NCBI GenBank assembly: GCA_947095535.1
Contig: OX352774.1
Span: forward strand, 241,143,825 to 241,207,824
DNA from: Poecilobothrus nobilitatus
Taxonomy: Eukaryota > Arthropoda > Insecta > Diptera > Dolichopodidae
Length of the DNA stretch: 64,000 nt
Reading direction: 5' to 3'
Shown: one piece after another, positions 39,746-52,324 of the stretch
How positions within the stretch are numbered: the stretch's first letter is position 1
Layout of the letters: each line of letters starts with the position of its first letter
Program-made: the position numbers and the translations under genes
Notes under the pieces: model-generated
What the model saw: only the letters and a program-made list of their open reading frames with translations
The model's database searches: none
Told to the model about the DNA's origin: nothing

Positions 39746-42700
39746 ATAGTATCGTGAAGGAGATTATTTGATTCGGAGGGAGGAAGTTCATTGATCCTTA
39801 AGTTCCTTCATAATATTTGCATATATCATTATATTTAACATTTAATTGTCATTTGGTAAATTTTTGTACTCTAACCTTCAGTACTAGTGTATATTCTAAA
39901 AAAGAAACAAGCAGATTAAAGACTGCAAAGTGAATTGAAATTTTAGTGTCTTTAATTTGATTATTTTCTTACACATACATTTTCTACTTAAATTTTTGGC
40001 TGCATAAACACGTCTGTATACATATAAATATCAACAAACGTCTCGTTGACACCATATAAGTTAACATCAATTTATCATACGGAAGCAAATTATGTCTTAA
40101 TCTCTGAGGAAAACCAAGACAGAAGTAAAAGATCAAAAAGTACAAAAGAAAAAAAAAGATCTAATTCTTTAATTTTCATAATTATACATTAAAGTTTAAT
40201 AAAAATTACTTTAATATTCCATTGAAAAATTATTTATAAACATTTACGAATCTTGGAGTTCTTATTATTTTTTTTTTATGAATAACTGTCATTGTAGTTC
40301 AAAAGTGTTTACACCTATACAAATATTTCACCTTTTTTAACACACCATGTAAATAAATATCGCATATCATAAGCATAAGCATATATATATGTATGTGTAT
40401 ATACTATAAATATATATATATATATATATATACACCTATTATACATCATGTAATATGTAAATTTACAAAACATCTTGTCAACATTTATCATCATTCATCA
40501 CCTACATCATCAATCATCACGCAATCATCAATAATATCAAATACATCATTTTTACAACATTGACAATAATTAGCATTTGAACTTTTTTTAGTTTTCGTTT
40601 GTTGAAAGGTCAATAGTAAATTCAACACTTTCAACTATTGGAAATTATTTTTCTTTTTTTTTTTTTTTTTTGTAGATAATTCAAAGAAAAATTCAAATCA
40701 GCAGGGAAGTAAATAAAAATTCTTTTTACTTTGTAAGGATAATGGTAAATTAATTTTTTTAAAAAATCAAAATTGTGATTCGTTTAATAAAATTGATAGG
40801 TGCAACTGGTATAATTTTATTCTAAAAAAAATATTATAGTCTCTATTAAAAAATATCCTCTAAATAATTGATTCTAGTATTTTAATCTTTATAATCTATT
40901 TTGGAACAGAGATAGAATTTAATTTCTATTGTAGATTTATTTTTATAGTTGGGTATAGGATATCAAAATAGTGAACAAAGATTCTGCTTTTGAGCCTTCA
41001 ATTTTATTATCATCAGTTAAAGTTGAATTAAATGGGCTTTTATTCCTCTGCTATGATCCAAAAATAACATCAGCATAGTCGAAGTTCTTGTTATTTTTAA
41101 CCACTATTTTTATTTATTTTGATTATTTAGTATCAGTTTATACAGCTATTATTTGTAGCTACTATCTATACTGTCTGATTATTGAAAAATTAGACCAGAT
41201 AAAAATTATACCAGATTTTAATAATAGCAATCGTGTATACATTGGTTCTTTAGTAAATCATTTTTGTGTCAATCACTACTGATGGTTCTATTTTGTAACA
41301 TTAATGCGCAAGGAAGAATATCCTTTAGTAAAATCTAAGTGTTAGCTGTTCCACAAAATTAATACAAAAGTATGACAGAACAGATAGATAGTGAAATTAA
41401 ATACTTTCAGCTTAATGTAATTTTAATACAATGTTATAAAGAAAAATAAAATTTTTTTTTTTTAATGAATCCATAAACAAATTTTCACCTATTTGAGTAT
41501 GCATTGAATTTCTTCTGATATCAAATTTATTTATATTTGTCATTTTAAAATGCACACCCAATATATATATATATACTTTTAAGCATAATATACGTAATAT
41601 ATAGTAAATATTTATATAAAAATGCACGTGACATCGATATTCATCATCACTGATCAGAAAATTGATACCCGGTTCTAGACGACAATAAAAAAAAAAAAAA
41701 ATTACGAAAAAAATAATAATAATAATTACAAAAGAAAAACCACGAAATCAAGAAGTCAAAGTTTGTTTATTTTTTTTTTACAGCTCCTAACCAGAAGAAC
41801 TCGTGGCTTTAAATTAAGAACAACACTATATATATATATATGTATATAGCAATCATATCAAATAAAAGTATATAAACAAATAGAAACTTTACCTTTAAAA
41901 TTCATTTACAAATACAGAGACGTGAAAAAATCCATGAATAAAATGTTTTGAACGAATTTAAAAGTTTGAAGTGAAATTTTATAGTTCAAATTATAGGCAA
42001 AACCATATAAAAATGACTGTTTAAAACTATTTTAAATTTTAATAAAAACGTAAAGATCTTCATACACTAGCATTTAATGTAGAAAATTTATTGATATATG
42101 CCAAGGCTAATGAAAGATTACATGCAAGTTAATAATATTGATATTATCTGGCATATAATATTGTCCAGGCAAAAAAACAATATTTTGGACGTGACTCTAT
42201 CCAAAATAAAAGATTAAAAAAACGTTGTTACCTAACTGTAAGCTTAACAAAAGAAGATTTAAGTTACTTGGAGTGCATACTTTTAAATAGAATAGCATAA
42301 ACATTTTTAATAGAAATACATTTACATAAATGTCATATTTATGTCATACCAATAGCTTTCGAAAGTATTTGTACCTAAGAAAAATGCAATACAAAAAACC
42401 TAAAGAGAAATAGAAAGATATAAAGTTATAATCTGTTCACAAAGAAAAATTGATTGAAGAGTTATATACTTTTAAACCTTTTAACAGCTTATAACTTTTG
42501 TTTTCTCTAACCTAGACTTGTTCTATTTCAAAAGCTTTCTTTTATATCGGGTTTCATATTTTACAGATATTTTGAAAATATTTTATTTATTCATTCATTT
42601 TTTAACTATACTATATTTTATATCCGTTATATGTTTTAACCTTATGTGTTGATTCAATATGGTTATGTAAATATTACACCCATTAAAAGATCACATTTTC

Positions 42701-43854
42701 TAGAAATGTTACTATAATACATCTGTTACCTTATAATTAAAATTAATTTAACATCTCCTCCAACTATAACGTAGAGTTTTAAAAATTAAACTGATCCAAC
42801 TAAAAATGACAATGTAAAAAACAAAAGTAAATATTAAAACGTTCAAGGTTGGATTTCGTTTGACATTTTATTTATCCAACAAAAGACCATATTACTAATG
42901 TTTACTTTATTGTACAACAACTACTAAAAAGGATTCCAGGTGAAAATTAAATAAAAAAGTTAAAAAAAAAAAAAAAAACTACAAAAATTTGTATATATTG
43001 GAAACATTAAAAATAGTATCTAATATTAAAGATAAACCATGATTCAAAGTAAATATAAAATGAAAAGGGACAAAATAACGAATCAAAAAAACAAAAAAAA
43101 AAACGAATTTGAATATTTTGAAAGAGAGAAAAGTGATAAACTCGAACAAATAATAAAAGAAAAAAAAATATAGCAGAAAGAATATAAGATACACCTTAAG
43201 GTTTAAATTGACCTATTGTATAAATATAAAATTGCAATTGAAAATATATTTCCAAAAAAAAAAAAATTCTGATTTTGGTATTGAACCTGATTGAACTAAA
43301 AATTGAAAAAATTCGAAATGATACAAGAGTCGAGACAGAGCCTGCATAAGAAAAATCATAATCATTGAAAGAATAACAATCAGCAGAAAACAAAAACAAA
43401 ATTTGCATAAGATATTTTGCAAGTCACGACAATTAAACAATAAAAAAATCTTTTGGGTGATTCTTTCTACTGCTGTGCTACTGCTGCTGCTGTTGTTGGT
43501 AATGGTATAATATCGTATAGGATAATACCATTGGGTATAGAATTGGTGCCAGAAATGATGATAATAAATAATGATGATATTGATAAATTTGATTAACAAT
43601 TTGGTGATAATTATTGTTCAGTATATGGTATCAAATACTTCAATGAATCAAGAATTTTACTTTATTTTCGGTAAATATAAAATTCAAATTTTTTTAAAGT
43701 TTAGTTAATTTTTTTTTTTTTTTCTGTTCAGATCAGTAGAAAAGGTGATTCATTGGAAAATTGTTAAACGGAAATGAACTTTGATCATTATTCTGGTAAT
43801 TGTAAATTTATTTCTAAGAAAATTTTCAAAATCATGATTTTTCATTGGCATTTT
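39746..43854. other. Non-coding DNA between Su(H) and sickie, part 4
   Basis: It contains TA microsatellite sequence at about 40380-40435, an ATC-rich simple stretch at about 40485-40560, and a short cryptic CTG run at about 43468-43495. No conserved coding exon; the 128-codon minus-strand frame near 43213-43599 is low complexity with no family resemblance. Confidence 0.45.
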
Positions 43855-44640
43855 TATACCCGAACGTATGTAGTTCTCAGGATATAATACATTTGTTATT
43901 TCGTTTGTGACACCTTAATGGAGACAAACTAAATATGATAAAGTATATTTGTAGTATGTTGAAGTATATTTAGCTACGACGTCTATTCGTTTGCACGATA
44001 ACTCAAAAAATAAAAGAGTTAAGATTCTGAAATTTTTACTATTTCACCTTTGTAAAATTTGTTAGTTTTGCTATACTTAAATTGAGCAAGTTGGAATTGT
44101 TGCCATATTATAACTTCTTATTTATATGAAAATAAATCAGTGACTATTGAAGCTGAAATTGATCTTTAATTGATTTCTTTATCTGTATTAGTATCGGAAA
44201 TTTTTTGAAAAATTATCAACATTCAGGTAACTTGCACATCTTGGTACTTAATTAAGCTAGATTTTGTAAAAGATGATCATGTTTTATGGCAACAATTTCT
44301 GTAAAATTTGGTTGGTTGGAGGAAATGGAAACAAGTGACTGTATATTTTACATAAATGCAACTCTACATTTTACATAAATGTATATTGGTAGTTAATTAA
44401 GTCAGACAATTAAAATTTTGTAAAAGATGATCAATTTTTATGGTTATAATTTTTGTGAAATTTGGTTGCTGTTTTGGGACAACAGGTTCGAGGAGCTGTT
44501 ATACAACTACAAAATTCACATATATTTAGAAACAACAACAAGAAACGTATATATTATCTTAGTGCGGATATCCTAGAGTTGACACAGTCTATTCTATAAT
44601 CTTCCTCGTTTTTAAGAATCAGGAAATTAAATCAGGTATT
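43855..44640 (+). repeat. Dispersed repeat family 1, copy 4 (single-unit form)
   Basis: This is the clearest unamplified copy. It has TACCCGAACGTATGTAGTTC, TTTCGTTTGTGACACCTTAA, TTTGCACGATAACTCAAAAA (about 43990), AAAATTTGTTAGTTTTGCTA, repeated AAAGATGATCA and ATTTGGTTG words, and the end GATATCCTAGAGTTGACACA near 44568. Length is about 0.75 kb. No open frame. Confidence 0.8.
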
Positions 44641-45099
44641 TATTTGCATTTTGGTTTTTCTTTTTTTTTTTTTTGATACAGTATAAAGGGATTTTAACTG
44701 GATATCAGATTTATATTAAAATGTTTGATTCTTATTTAAAAAGAAATGTATAACTTATATTATAACCTGTTCTATAAATCTATTAAATTATATATATCAT
44801 TTTCATTTGAAAGTAAAAAGAAAATTTTATCTTAACTAAAATTATTTTCTTACTGCAATTTGTATCTAAAAGATTTTTTTTTTTTTTTTATTATTTTAAA
44901 TTATAGACTTGGTTTATCTAAAATAGAATAGAAGAGAATACAAAAAAAAAAAAAAATGAATTTTATTCTAAAATTGCAATGTACATATATAATATTATTA
45001 TGTATGATGAATGTTTTAATTCTCACGTTGAATTTTCACCCAACTATATAATACCATAATCAATTTTTATAACTAATCATTAAAACGATGATGATGACC

Positions 45100-45131
<32 letters not shown>

Positions 45132-46379
45132 AATAGAAACGGTGATGATGATTGTAAATTAAATAAAATTATGCCTGAGAAATTTTAAAAAGAAATTTTC
45201 ATTTTTAAAATCATGTTTGATTTTATGGTTTTGTTATTGTTGTCTATATAGTTGATGATGACGAGCATGTTATTGGTATGATATAGGATATAATGAACTT
45301 CCTGTAATCAAATTTATATATTATATAATATGGAAAATATACATATCAGAAAAATTGGACTTATGTTTCACATTATAAAAACAATTTTCAAAAACTTTAA
45401 ATTAAATTTAAAATTCACCCTCACTGTGAACATATACTGAACCACGGATCAGTGCGTATATATAGGAAAGAAAAAGAGCATAATATTATATATAAATTTA
45501 ATTTAAATTAAATATAAATATACATATTATGTTGAATTTGTTGATGGTATGTTTTTTTTTTTTTTTATCATGCTGCATTATATATATATTTTTTTTTATG
45601 TAAAATATAAATGTTTGCCTCAAGTTAAAAAATTGTCAATAAAATTTTATTAAAAGAAAAACAAAAAAAAAAAAAAATTCTAAAGTGAAACCATTTTTTT
45701 CTTGTTTTTTTTTTTTTTTTTAGTTTATAAAAATTATAATGTCCCTATAAAAATGAATATTCATTGTTAGTAGGTATATGTACTTTAGAATAAAATTTAT
45801 TTTTAAAAATTGAAGATTTCCATTTTGAAAATGATAGTTTTAAAGATGACTTTCATATTTTTTTTTCATATATTATATACTTTACTCTGATAGAATCTCT
45901 GATGGTATTTTTATAATTTAATTTTAATGAAACGGTAACACCTAGAAAATAAACTCTTCTTAATTAAAATTATTGAAAAATTATTACTAAAACATTTTAA
46001 ATAATATTTTATATGAGAAAAATTTAATTAGATTTAATTAAATTAATTATATATGATTCTGGCAAAAAATTTTTTGTTCCTGGGCCCTTTGTAACATTTA
46101 CGAATCGCATAGTTTTGCGAAAATGATGATGATACGATTCGAAAATGTATTGGTACTATATATAAAATTCGCATTCGCAAAATAATTTGAAAATGGCATT
46201 AGGAAATTAGATTAAATTTGGAATTGACGTTTTTGATAGTAATTTATTTTTAAATTTTGTTTGCTTACTTACACATTATTTGTATTTGTAAAGTTTAAAC
46301 TAATAACAAAACAAAATTATTGTTTAAAAAATAAAAAATTAATTCTATAGCAGTTTATTTCAGCTATAAGTAGTGATAG
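44641..46379. other. Non-coding DNA between Su(H) and sickie, part 5
   Basis: AT-rich. It has a match to the Su(H) consensus at 45020-45027 (TTCTCACG, minus-strand CGTGAGAA) and the GAT microsatellite listed separately. No gene recognised. Confidence 0.45.
45086..45127 (+). repeat. (GAT)n microsatellite
   Basis: About a dozen GAT/ATG triplets, interrupted once by GACCAT. Simple-sequence repeat in non-coding DNA. Confidence 0.9.
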
Positions 46380-47700
46380 TGAAGAAAAACAAGGTAGAAT
46401 GTAAACCAACGGTTTTTAAAAGCGCACATTTCCAAAACTCAATACAAACTGTTTAGAAGTGTGACTTACACAAAAATTTGAAAATTTCATGTAATAAGAA
46501 AAAACTTGAAAATAGGACATTTTTGAGATTTTGAGGGGCCGTAAGTCCGAAATCCTATATAACTAAGAAAAGCTGTTAACATACGTAAAAATATATTATT
46601 GAAGCTTTAATTTTTATGTCTTGCCGAAGAAAAATGTGTACAGGTGCCTAAGTTACAGGTGTCTAAAAATAGCAAATTTTCAATTTTTAAGGCGTAATAA
46701 CTCTTAAAGAGGGGGCGTTACCAAAAAATTTTCTGAGGAAACTTATACTAATTCTAAAAGTTCTTTCTTGTCTCAAAATTTCAGGTTCCTATCTAAAGGG
46801 GTGCCGGAGTTATGAAAAAAGAAATTTCATGCAAAATGTGGTTTTCACATAACGGTAAATTTAAATCGTAAATTACAAAATATTACATAATTTTGATATT
46901 GTTTTATATAGATAATAAAATTTTCGATCTTCTGCCGGTTTTAGATTGCAAAACTATTACGCAAAGCCCGAGATATATACATCTGAAAATGGGGCTTTTT
47001 TACAATTTTGAAGAGCTGCAGCTTTAGAACCCTTTACAACTAAAATAAACCTTTCACACACGTAAAAATATATTATTGTAGCTTTAATTTTCATGTCTTG
47101 CCGAAGAAAAATTTTTACAGGTGCCTAAGTTACAGGTGTCTAAAAATAGCAAATTTTAAATTTTTGAGCCGTAATAACTCTTAAAGAAGGGGTGCTACCA
47201 AAAAATTTTCTGAGGAAACTTATACTAATTCTAAAAGTTCTTTCTTGTCTCAAAATTTCAGGTTCCTATCTAAAGGGGTGCCGGAGTTATGAAAATATAA
47301 AAATCATGCAAAATTTGGTTTTCACATAACGGTAAATTTAAATACTAAATTTAAAAAAATTGTATAATTTTGATATTAATTTACAAAGATAAAAGAAATA
47401 CCTGTCGAATGACGTTTTCAGATTGAAAAAATCTTAAGCAGAACATAAGATATATGCATTTAAAAATAGGGCTTTTTCAAAGTTTGAGGGGGTGTAGCTC
47501 CGTAATGGGGGGGGCTACATGAAAAAGTTGTTCCACAAAATTATTTTTTTTATGAGACCTACCTATGGTTAAAATTTTTTTTCTCTATCTTTAACGGTGT
47601 AGAAGTTTTGTAAACAGACGGACGGACGGACGGACGGACGGACGGACAGAGTGAAACTAATAAGCACATTTTTTCAAAATTTTTTTGGAAATCTGCTAAA
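46380..47700 (+). repeat. Dispersed repeat family 2, copy 3, with internal tandem duplication
   Basis: An internal unit of 477 bp is present twice. GTAATAACTCTTAAAGA starts at 46694 and 47171, and CAAAATTTCAGGTTCCTATC with GGGGTGCCGGAGTTATGAAA follows in both. The units are nearly identical over about 130 bp around these words and more diverged elsewhere. The 3' side matches the copies at 9.4 and 38.3 kb and ends with GGTGTAGAAGTTTTGTAAAC, a GGAC microsatellite and AGTGAAACTAATAAGCACAT. Non-coding. Confidence 0.85.
47618..47647 (+). repeat. (GGAC)n microsatellite
   Basis: About seven GGAC units inside the 3' part of family 2. The corresponding place in the 38.9 kb copy is a degenerate ACGGACAAACGGACGAAG, so the array has expanded in this copy. 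Confidence 0.9.
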
Positions 47701-48399
47701 AATAACATAATTATTGTATTGTGTTTAAACATCAACACAATAAATAATTAAATTGGTAGCTACTCGTAGATTTTTACGAAAGGTGTATAATATCATTGCT
47801 AGTTCTTTATGCTCAGTCATAAAATCAATCATTATTTGGAACTGGAAAGGCTTTGCGGTTTATTTTGCATTTGACCTAAAATAACTGTGTTATTATTTTA
47901 AACAAAAATTTGTACATTAAACAGAATCGAATGAATTATTAAATATTTTATAATTATAAAAAATAATTGAAAATAGTGTTACATGATGACCATAGATACG
48001 ATTCTCGCATTCGTAATTTTACGATATGTTATTTACGATTTTGAGATTTTTAAAGTGTGAAATTTTCATATGCGAAAATCGTTAGCAAAAGCAGCACTAC
48101 ATGGTAGCTAACCTGCTATAAAGTTTTAATTGTATATTTATTATTTATTCTATAGTTCATTTATCATTTGTTTTCGATTTTTATAACTACGTTGCTATGT
48201 ATTGTATTGACGTATACCTACTTACATATATAAAGTTCCTTCATATATCGATTTTTTTGATCTAGTTCCTCTTAGATATTTTTCTGAGAATTCAATAAAT
48301 TTCGTAAATATCATAGTTTGAGAATTTTTTAATTTTTTGTTTAATATATGTGGAAATTATCTGACCAATCGCGCAGTTCTTAAGTCACCTTTTAGTTTA

Positions 48400-48770
48400 A
48401 AATGTCTATAGAGTGTAAATCAGTGCGATGTAAACGCCGAGGGAGTGTGGATTCAAATCCTGGACACGTCGAAAGAATAATTCCACCTTACGACATTTAC
48501 GAAAAGGAAAGGCTGTGTAATTTCTTTGTCTCATTTATGTGGCAAGGTAAACATAAAAAAAAATAAACAAAAAAAATTTAATAAATCCGTCCAATTAGTC
48601 ATTTCTAAATAAATAATACAACTGTATAAAGTTATTAATATATGTATAGTAGCTATAACCTTAGTCTAGTTAGTAGACCCAATTAATAGTAGTCTGACAG
48701 AAAATAATTTCATAAAATAAAACGATTATTTTTAATTCAAAATAAATAAATAAATGTGATGTGAGGTTGT
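48400..48770 (+). mobile_element. tRNA-derived SINE, family S1, copy 3 (longest tail)
   Basis: The tRNA-like head is diverged at the A box. It then shows GCCGAGGGAGTGTGGATTCA with B box GATTCAAATCC, and the S1 body CACCTTACGACATTTACG, AGGCTGTGTAATTTC and CATTTATGTGGCAAGG. An A-rich linker and a further 3' module follow, containing AATAATACAACTGTATAAA (about 48625) and ending in AAATAAATAAATAAATG near 48757. That module is shared with the SINE at 11.3 kb. Confidence 0.75.
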
Positions 48771-51700
48771 GAGGAACTGGTGTATGTTAGGCAACTAAAC
48801 GTTGAATATTTGTATTGTGTATAGTGTGTTACATAATCGCATTTTCTTCAAATAACAAAATGAAAAAAATATCCCAATCCTAATAGAGCGCATATTGTTG
48901 TAAAAGCTAAGGTACAGGTATTACGATTATCTTCCAAATGGTTCCCCAAAGGAAGCACAAAACCTGTATAGAGAAAAATCAGAAAATATCAACAATTCAA
49001 ATATCAAGAATTTGGCATAAAATACTTTTAAATATATTATTTCTATTTTAGACTTGGAGAACTTATTCCGAATCTTATGCAGAAAAGAATATAAGAATTT
49101 CTAATTATATATACAATTTATCAAATTATAATTAAATTCGATTCTCGATTTTCTTTATATATCCATAAAAAGTCATATTAGGTTTCAAGAACAATAAGAA
49201 TTTTAAAAACAATAAAAACAATAAAAAAAAAAAATTAAATTAATTCATTGTGACTCCATAATTAATTTCATTCTTATAAAATGTAGACAACTCTTTTCTT
49301 TTAATTGAATTCTTTAAATTTTTTTAAAGGCTGACCGACCCAAGAAGAAATAGTAGTAATTTTCTTTTAAAAAATTATTATTATTACATTTTTTATTTTT
49401 ATTGTATTGAAGATTTTTTTTTTTTTTTTGTTAGGTATATGTTCATTCATATTCTCAGTTCAGTTGAGGAAATCTTAAGGAATATTTTAAAGTTTTTTTT
49501 TTTTTTAATTTGTAATTTATTCGAGTATCTTAAGTATAAAATTGCAATTATTTTTATAGAATTATAAAATGTGGTTAAAAGAAATGTTATTACTAAATCG
49601 TTGTACTTGTGATTATTCACAAGAAAATGAAATTCATAAAAAAAAAACAGGCAAACACAAAAAAAATGTAAGAATTAAGTATTTATGTATGTTTAATGTG
49701 ACACGTGACTTAAGTCTTTTTTAATGTGAATTTAAATTTTTTTTTCCCTATACAGGTGTTCACAAAAAAAAAAACATGTGATTACGAGCTCCGTATATAT
49801 AAAAGAAGTTAAAAACATTTTTTAACACAGTATTTGATAAAAAATTTTTGAAAAGAGAAGGTTTAGATGCCTTTATTGTTTGTTATATCTTCTTTAAGTA
49901 AAAGTGATTATAATTTAAGTTAAACTTCAATTAATTTTTTTACTTAATTATGGTATGTTTCGCTTAGTCTGGACCAAATAAATAAAGAACAATTAAGGTC
50001 TTTAAATAAACTTTGAAACCCTCTAAAGCTTATTTCATTCCGATTCTGTCATCGTCAAAATTGATTACGTATAGAGATATTTGATAAAAAATCAGCGGCA
50101 AACTTTTACCTAAAAGAAAACTCATGACTTTTCGGCTAAATTCATAACATCTGCAGACAGACCAAAGGAAGCGAATAGGAAAAGAGGAAGCGAATAGGAA
50201 AAGAATAATCGAATATGGGCGAATATTAGAGGAAAATTGGATAATTTTCTTATACCGAATATTTTTTTTCAATTTGAAAGCGCCGAACGACATAAATTTT
50301 CTTTAACTTTATAATTCACAATAGGCGTAATTTAAGATTTTTTGGTTTAACATTTAAATTAATGTCATTGAAAAATGCTGTTAATTTGGAATGTAAATTT
50401 TGAAAGTTTTTAATCTCGCATTAAATGCAACTCCTTCAAAGATGCAAAATAAAAATCATTCCATTAGCGTTTCGAAAAACTAATATCTTTTATAAAATTC
50501 AGAATTCAACTGAATAAAACGAAATATTTCATCATACTCATTCAATACTTGTAACAACATACTCTATTTATATGTACCTTGTATGTAATATACATATTAT
50601 AATTCTGTTTAACATTTAACTTATTTTTTAAAGAATCCTCAAGAAATAACGGACATTTTCTTTTTTATCAATCTCTTGATCGTGTTAAAATTTTTTTTTT
50701 TAAAATGGTCATAGAAATTTTAAAATTGTCACATTTTTAATATTTAGGTTAATAATTATAGACTTTTAGGCGAAATTTTTAATTGTAGTTAGCGCCTGAG
50801 CCAGTAAAACAATGAGTGGACTGTCTATTGCATATTTCGCATCATTATCCGCCATTATACGTTTTCCTAAATACCCACACTTAAAATAAGATTTATAGGG
50901 ATCGCATTGCGTGAAGGAAAGGGCATAGGAAGGAGGATATTTTCTTAGATTCTTTCATCCATATTATTAGGTATAGAATATTTTACCCAATAGTGTAAAT
51001 ATTTAATTTTTATTCATAATGTATTAATAAAAGATTTTTGTTCTTTATTTTTTTATTTTTTAATAATAAAATAACAAAAAAAAAAAAATTTGTCCCCTTC
51101 TTTTTTAGCTCATGATTATTCGTGATTTAAATGTAATGTTCTTTAAATTTTATTTAACAATTTTTGTATTTTTATATAGTATGTATAAATGCATTTATTG
51201 CATTATTATAAATGTATGTATAAATGCATTCGAGAACCTTTTGTAGAATGCAATGTTGCACAGGTAGGGATCTGTGATTTTTTTTTCTGAAGAAAAAAAA
51301 AATTAAATTAAATTAAAGTTCAGTGATTACTTAAGATTCAATTACGGATTGTACGTTTAAATGGACCATTAAATTAGAAGTTCAGTTCGTTTTTAACCTC
51401 TTGTTAAATTAACAAGGTGTAAAAATTTTCTTGGTAAATTGATTTTTATTTTTTTATTTTTTTTCATAAAATAAGAGGCAAATAGAAAGGTTAAATTTAT
51501 AAATTTAACACCCTCATTTTGTTAGTTTTCCTATTTTTTTTTTTTTTTTAGATCACGAAAATTACAGTCAGGTCTTTTAAGTATTTCTACATTATATTAA
51601 ATTTTTATTTTTTTTTTTAATGCTTAAAATTAAAAAGTAGTAACAACATTGAACTGTGCTCAATTAATTTAAAATAAATTGGACATTTTTTTTTTTTGCT

Positions 51701-52117
51701 TTTTGTAAATGGACAACGAAAAATTGTAACTATGAGGAAATTTTTTTTTTATCTAAAATTAATGTTTATCTTATCTTAGTTACTATAAAGGGTTTTAAAT
51801 TACAAGTATTTAATTAATAGCAAAAGTAATAAAAGATAGTTGTTGTAACTTGTAATACTCTATTAATTCTATATAAGAAGAATCACAAAAAGATATTATC
51901 TTATTACATAATTAACTAACATGATTTATCTGGAAATTTTAAGAGTTTTACAATATACATATATCTATATAATGAATGTATAATAAAATCGTAAAATACT
52001 TACGTAATTTAAGACCTAAAAATATTGTATTTGAATAAATTTGCGTTTCATTTTTATTTTAAAATACTTATATGTATATAGGTTCGCTAGAAAATGTTTA
52101 AAAATTAATTTATTTTT
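48771..52117. other. Non-coding DNA between Su(H) and sickie, part 6
   Basis: No conserved exon. A less AT-rich stretch at about 50760-50960 and another at 50030-50300 have no recognisable product. The 87-codon minus-strand frame at 50030-50293 is chance. Confidence 0.45.
50166..50203 (+). repeat. 19-bp perfect tandem duplication
   Basis: AGGAAGCGAATAGGAAAAG occurs twice head to tail with no spacer. Confidence 0.85.
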
Positions 52118-52324
52118 TTGCATTTCTCTGCCACATAAATGTGGACAGGAAATTAAACAGGCTTTCCTGTTCAGACGTGGACAGGAAAACAGGCTTTCCT
52201 GTTCAGACTGTAAATGTCGTAAGGGGGAATAACTCTTACGACGTGTGTGGGATTCGAACCCACACTCCCTCGGTGTTTACAGTGTATTTTATATGCCCTT
52301 ACCCACTAGGCCACCGAGACCGCT
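52118..52324 (-). mobile_element. tRNA-derived SINE, family S1, copy 4 (best-preserved head)
   Basis: On the minus strand from 52324 it reads GGTCTCGGTGGCCTAGTGGG, with A box TGGCCTAGTGG, then TATAAAATACACTGTAAACA and a perfect B box GGTTCGAATCC flanked by the pairing arms GTGTGG and CCACAC. The body is CCCCCTTACGACATTTACAG and the end is ACATTTATGTGGCAGAGAAA. A segment of about 30 bp containing CAGGAAAGCCTGTTT is locally duplicated in the body. The small plus-strand frames over it are antisense noise. Confidence 0.9.

Noticed and set aside
43213..43599. 128-codon minus-strand open frame
   Set aside because: It is rich in Phe, Ile, Tyr and Ser from AT-rich codons, with no domain, no splice context and no resemblance to known families.
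45020..45027. Single Su(H)-consensus match between the genes
   Set aside because: It is isolated and more than 20 kb from the Su(H) promoter; one such match in this interval is compatible with chance, so no regulatory feature was called.
52204..52320. Possible tRNA gene on the minus strand (A and B boxes present)
   Set aside because: The head is followed by a body shared with three other copies, and the segment between the boxes is too long and unpaired for a tRNA, so it is a SINE head.
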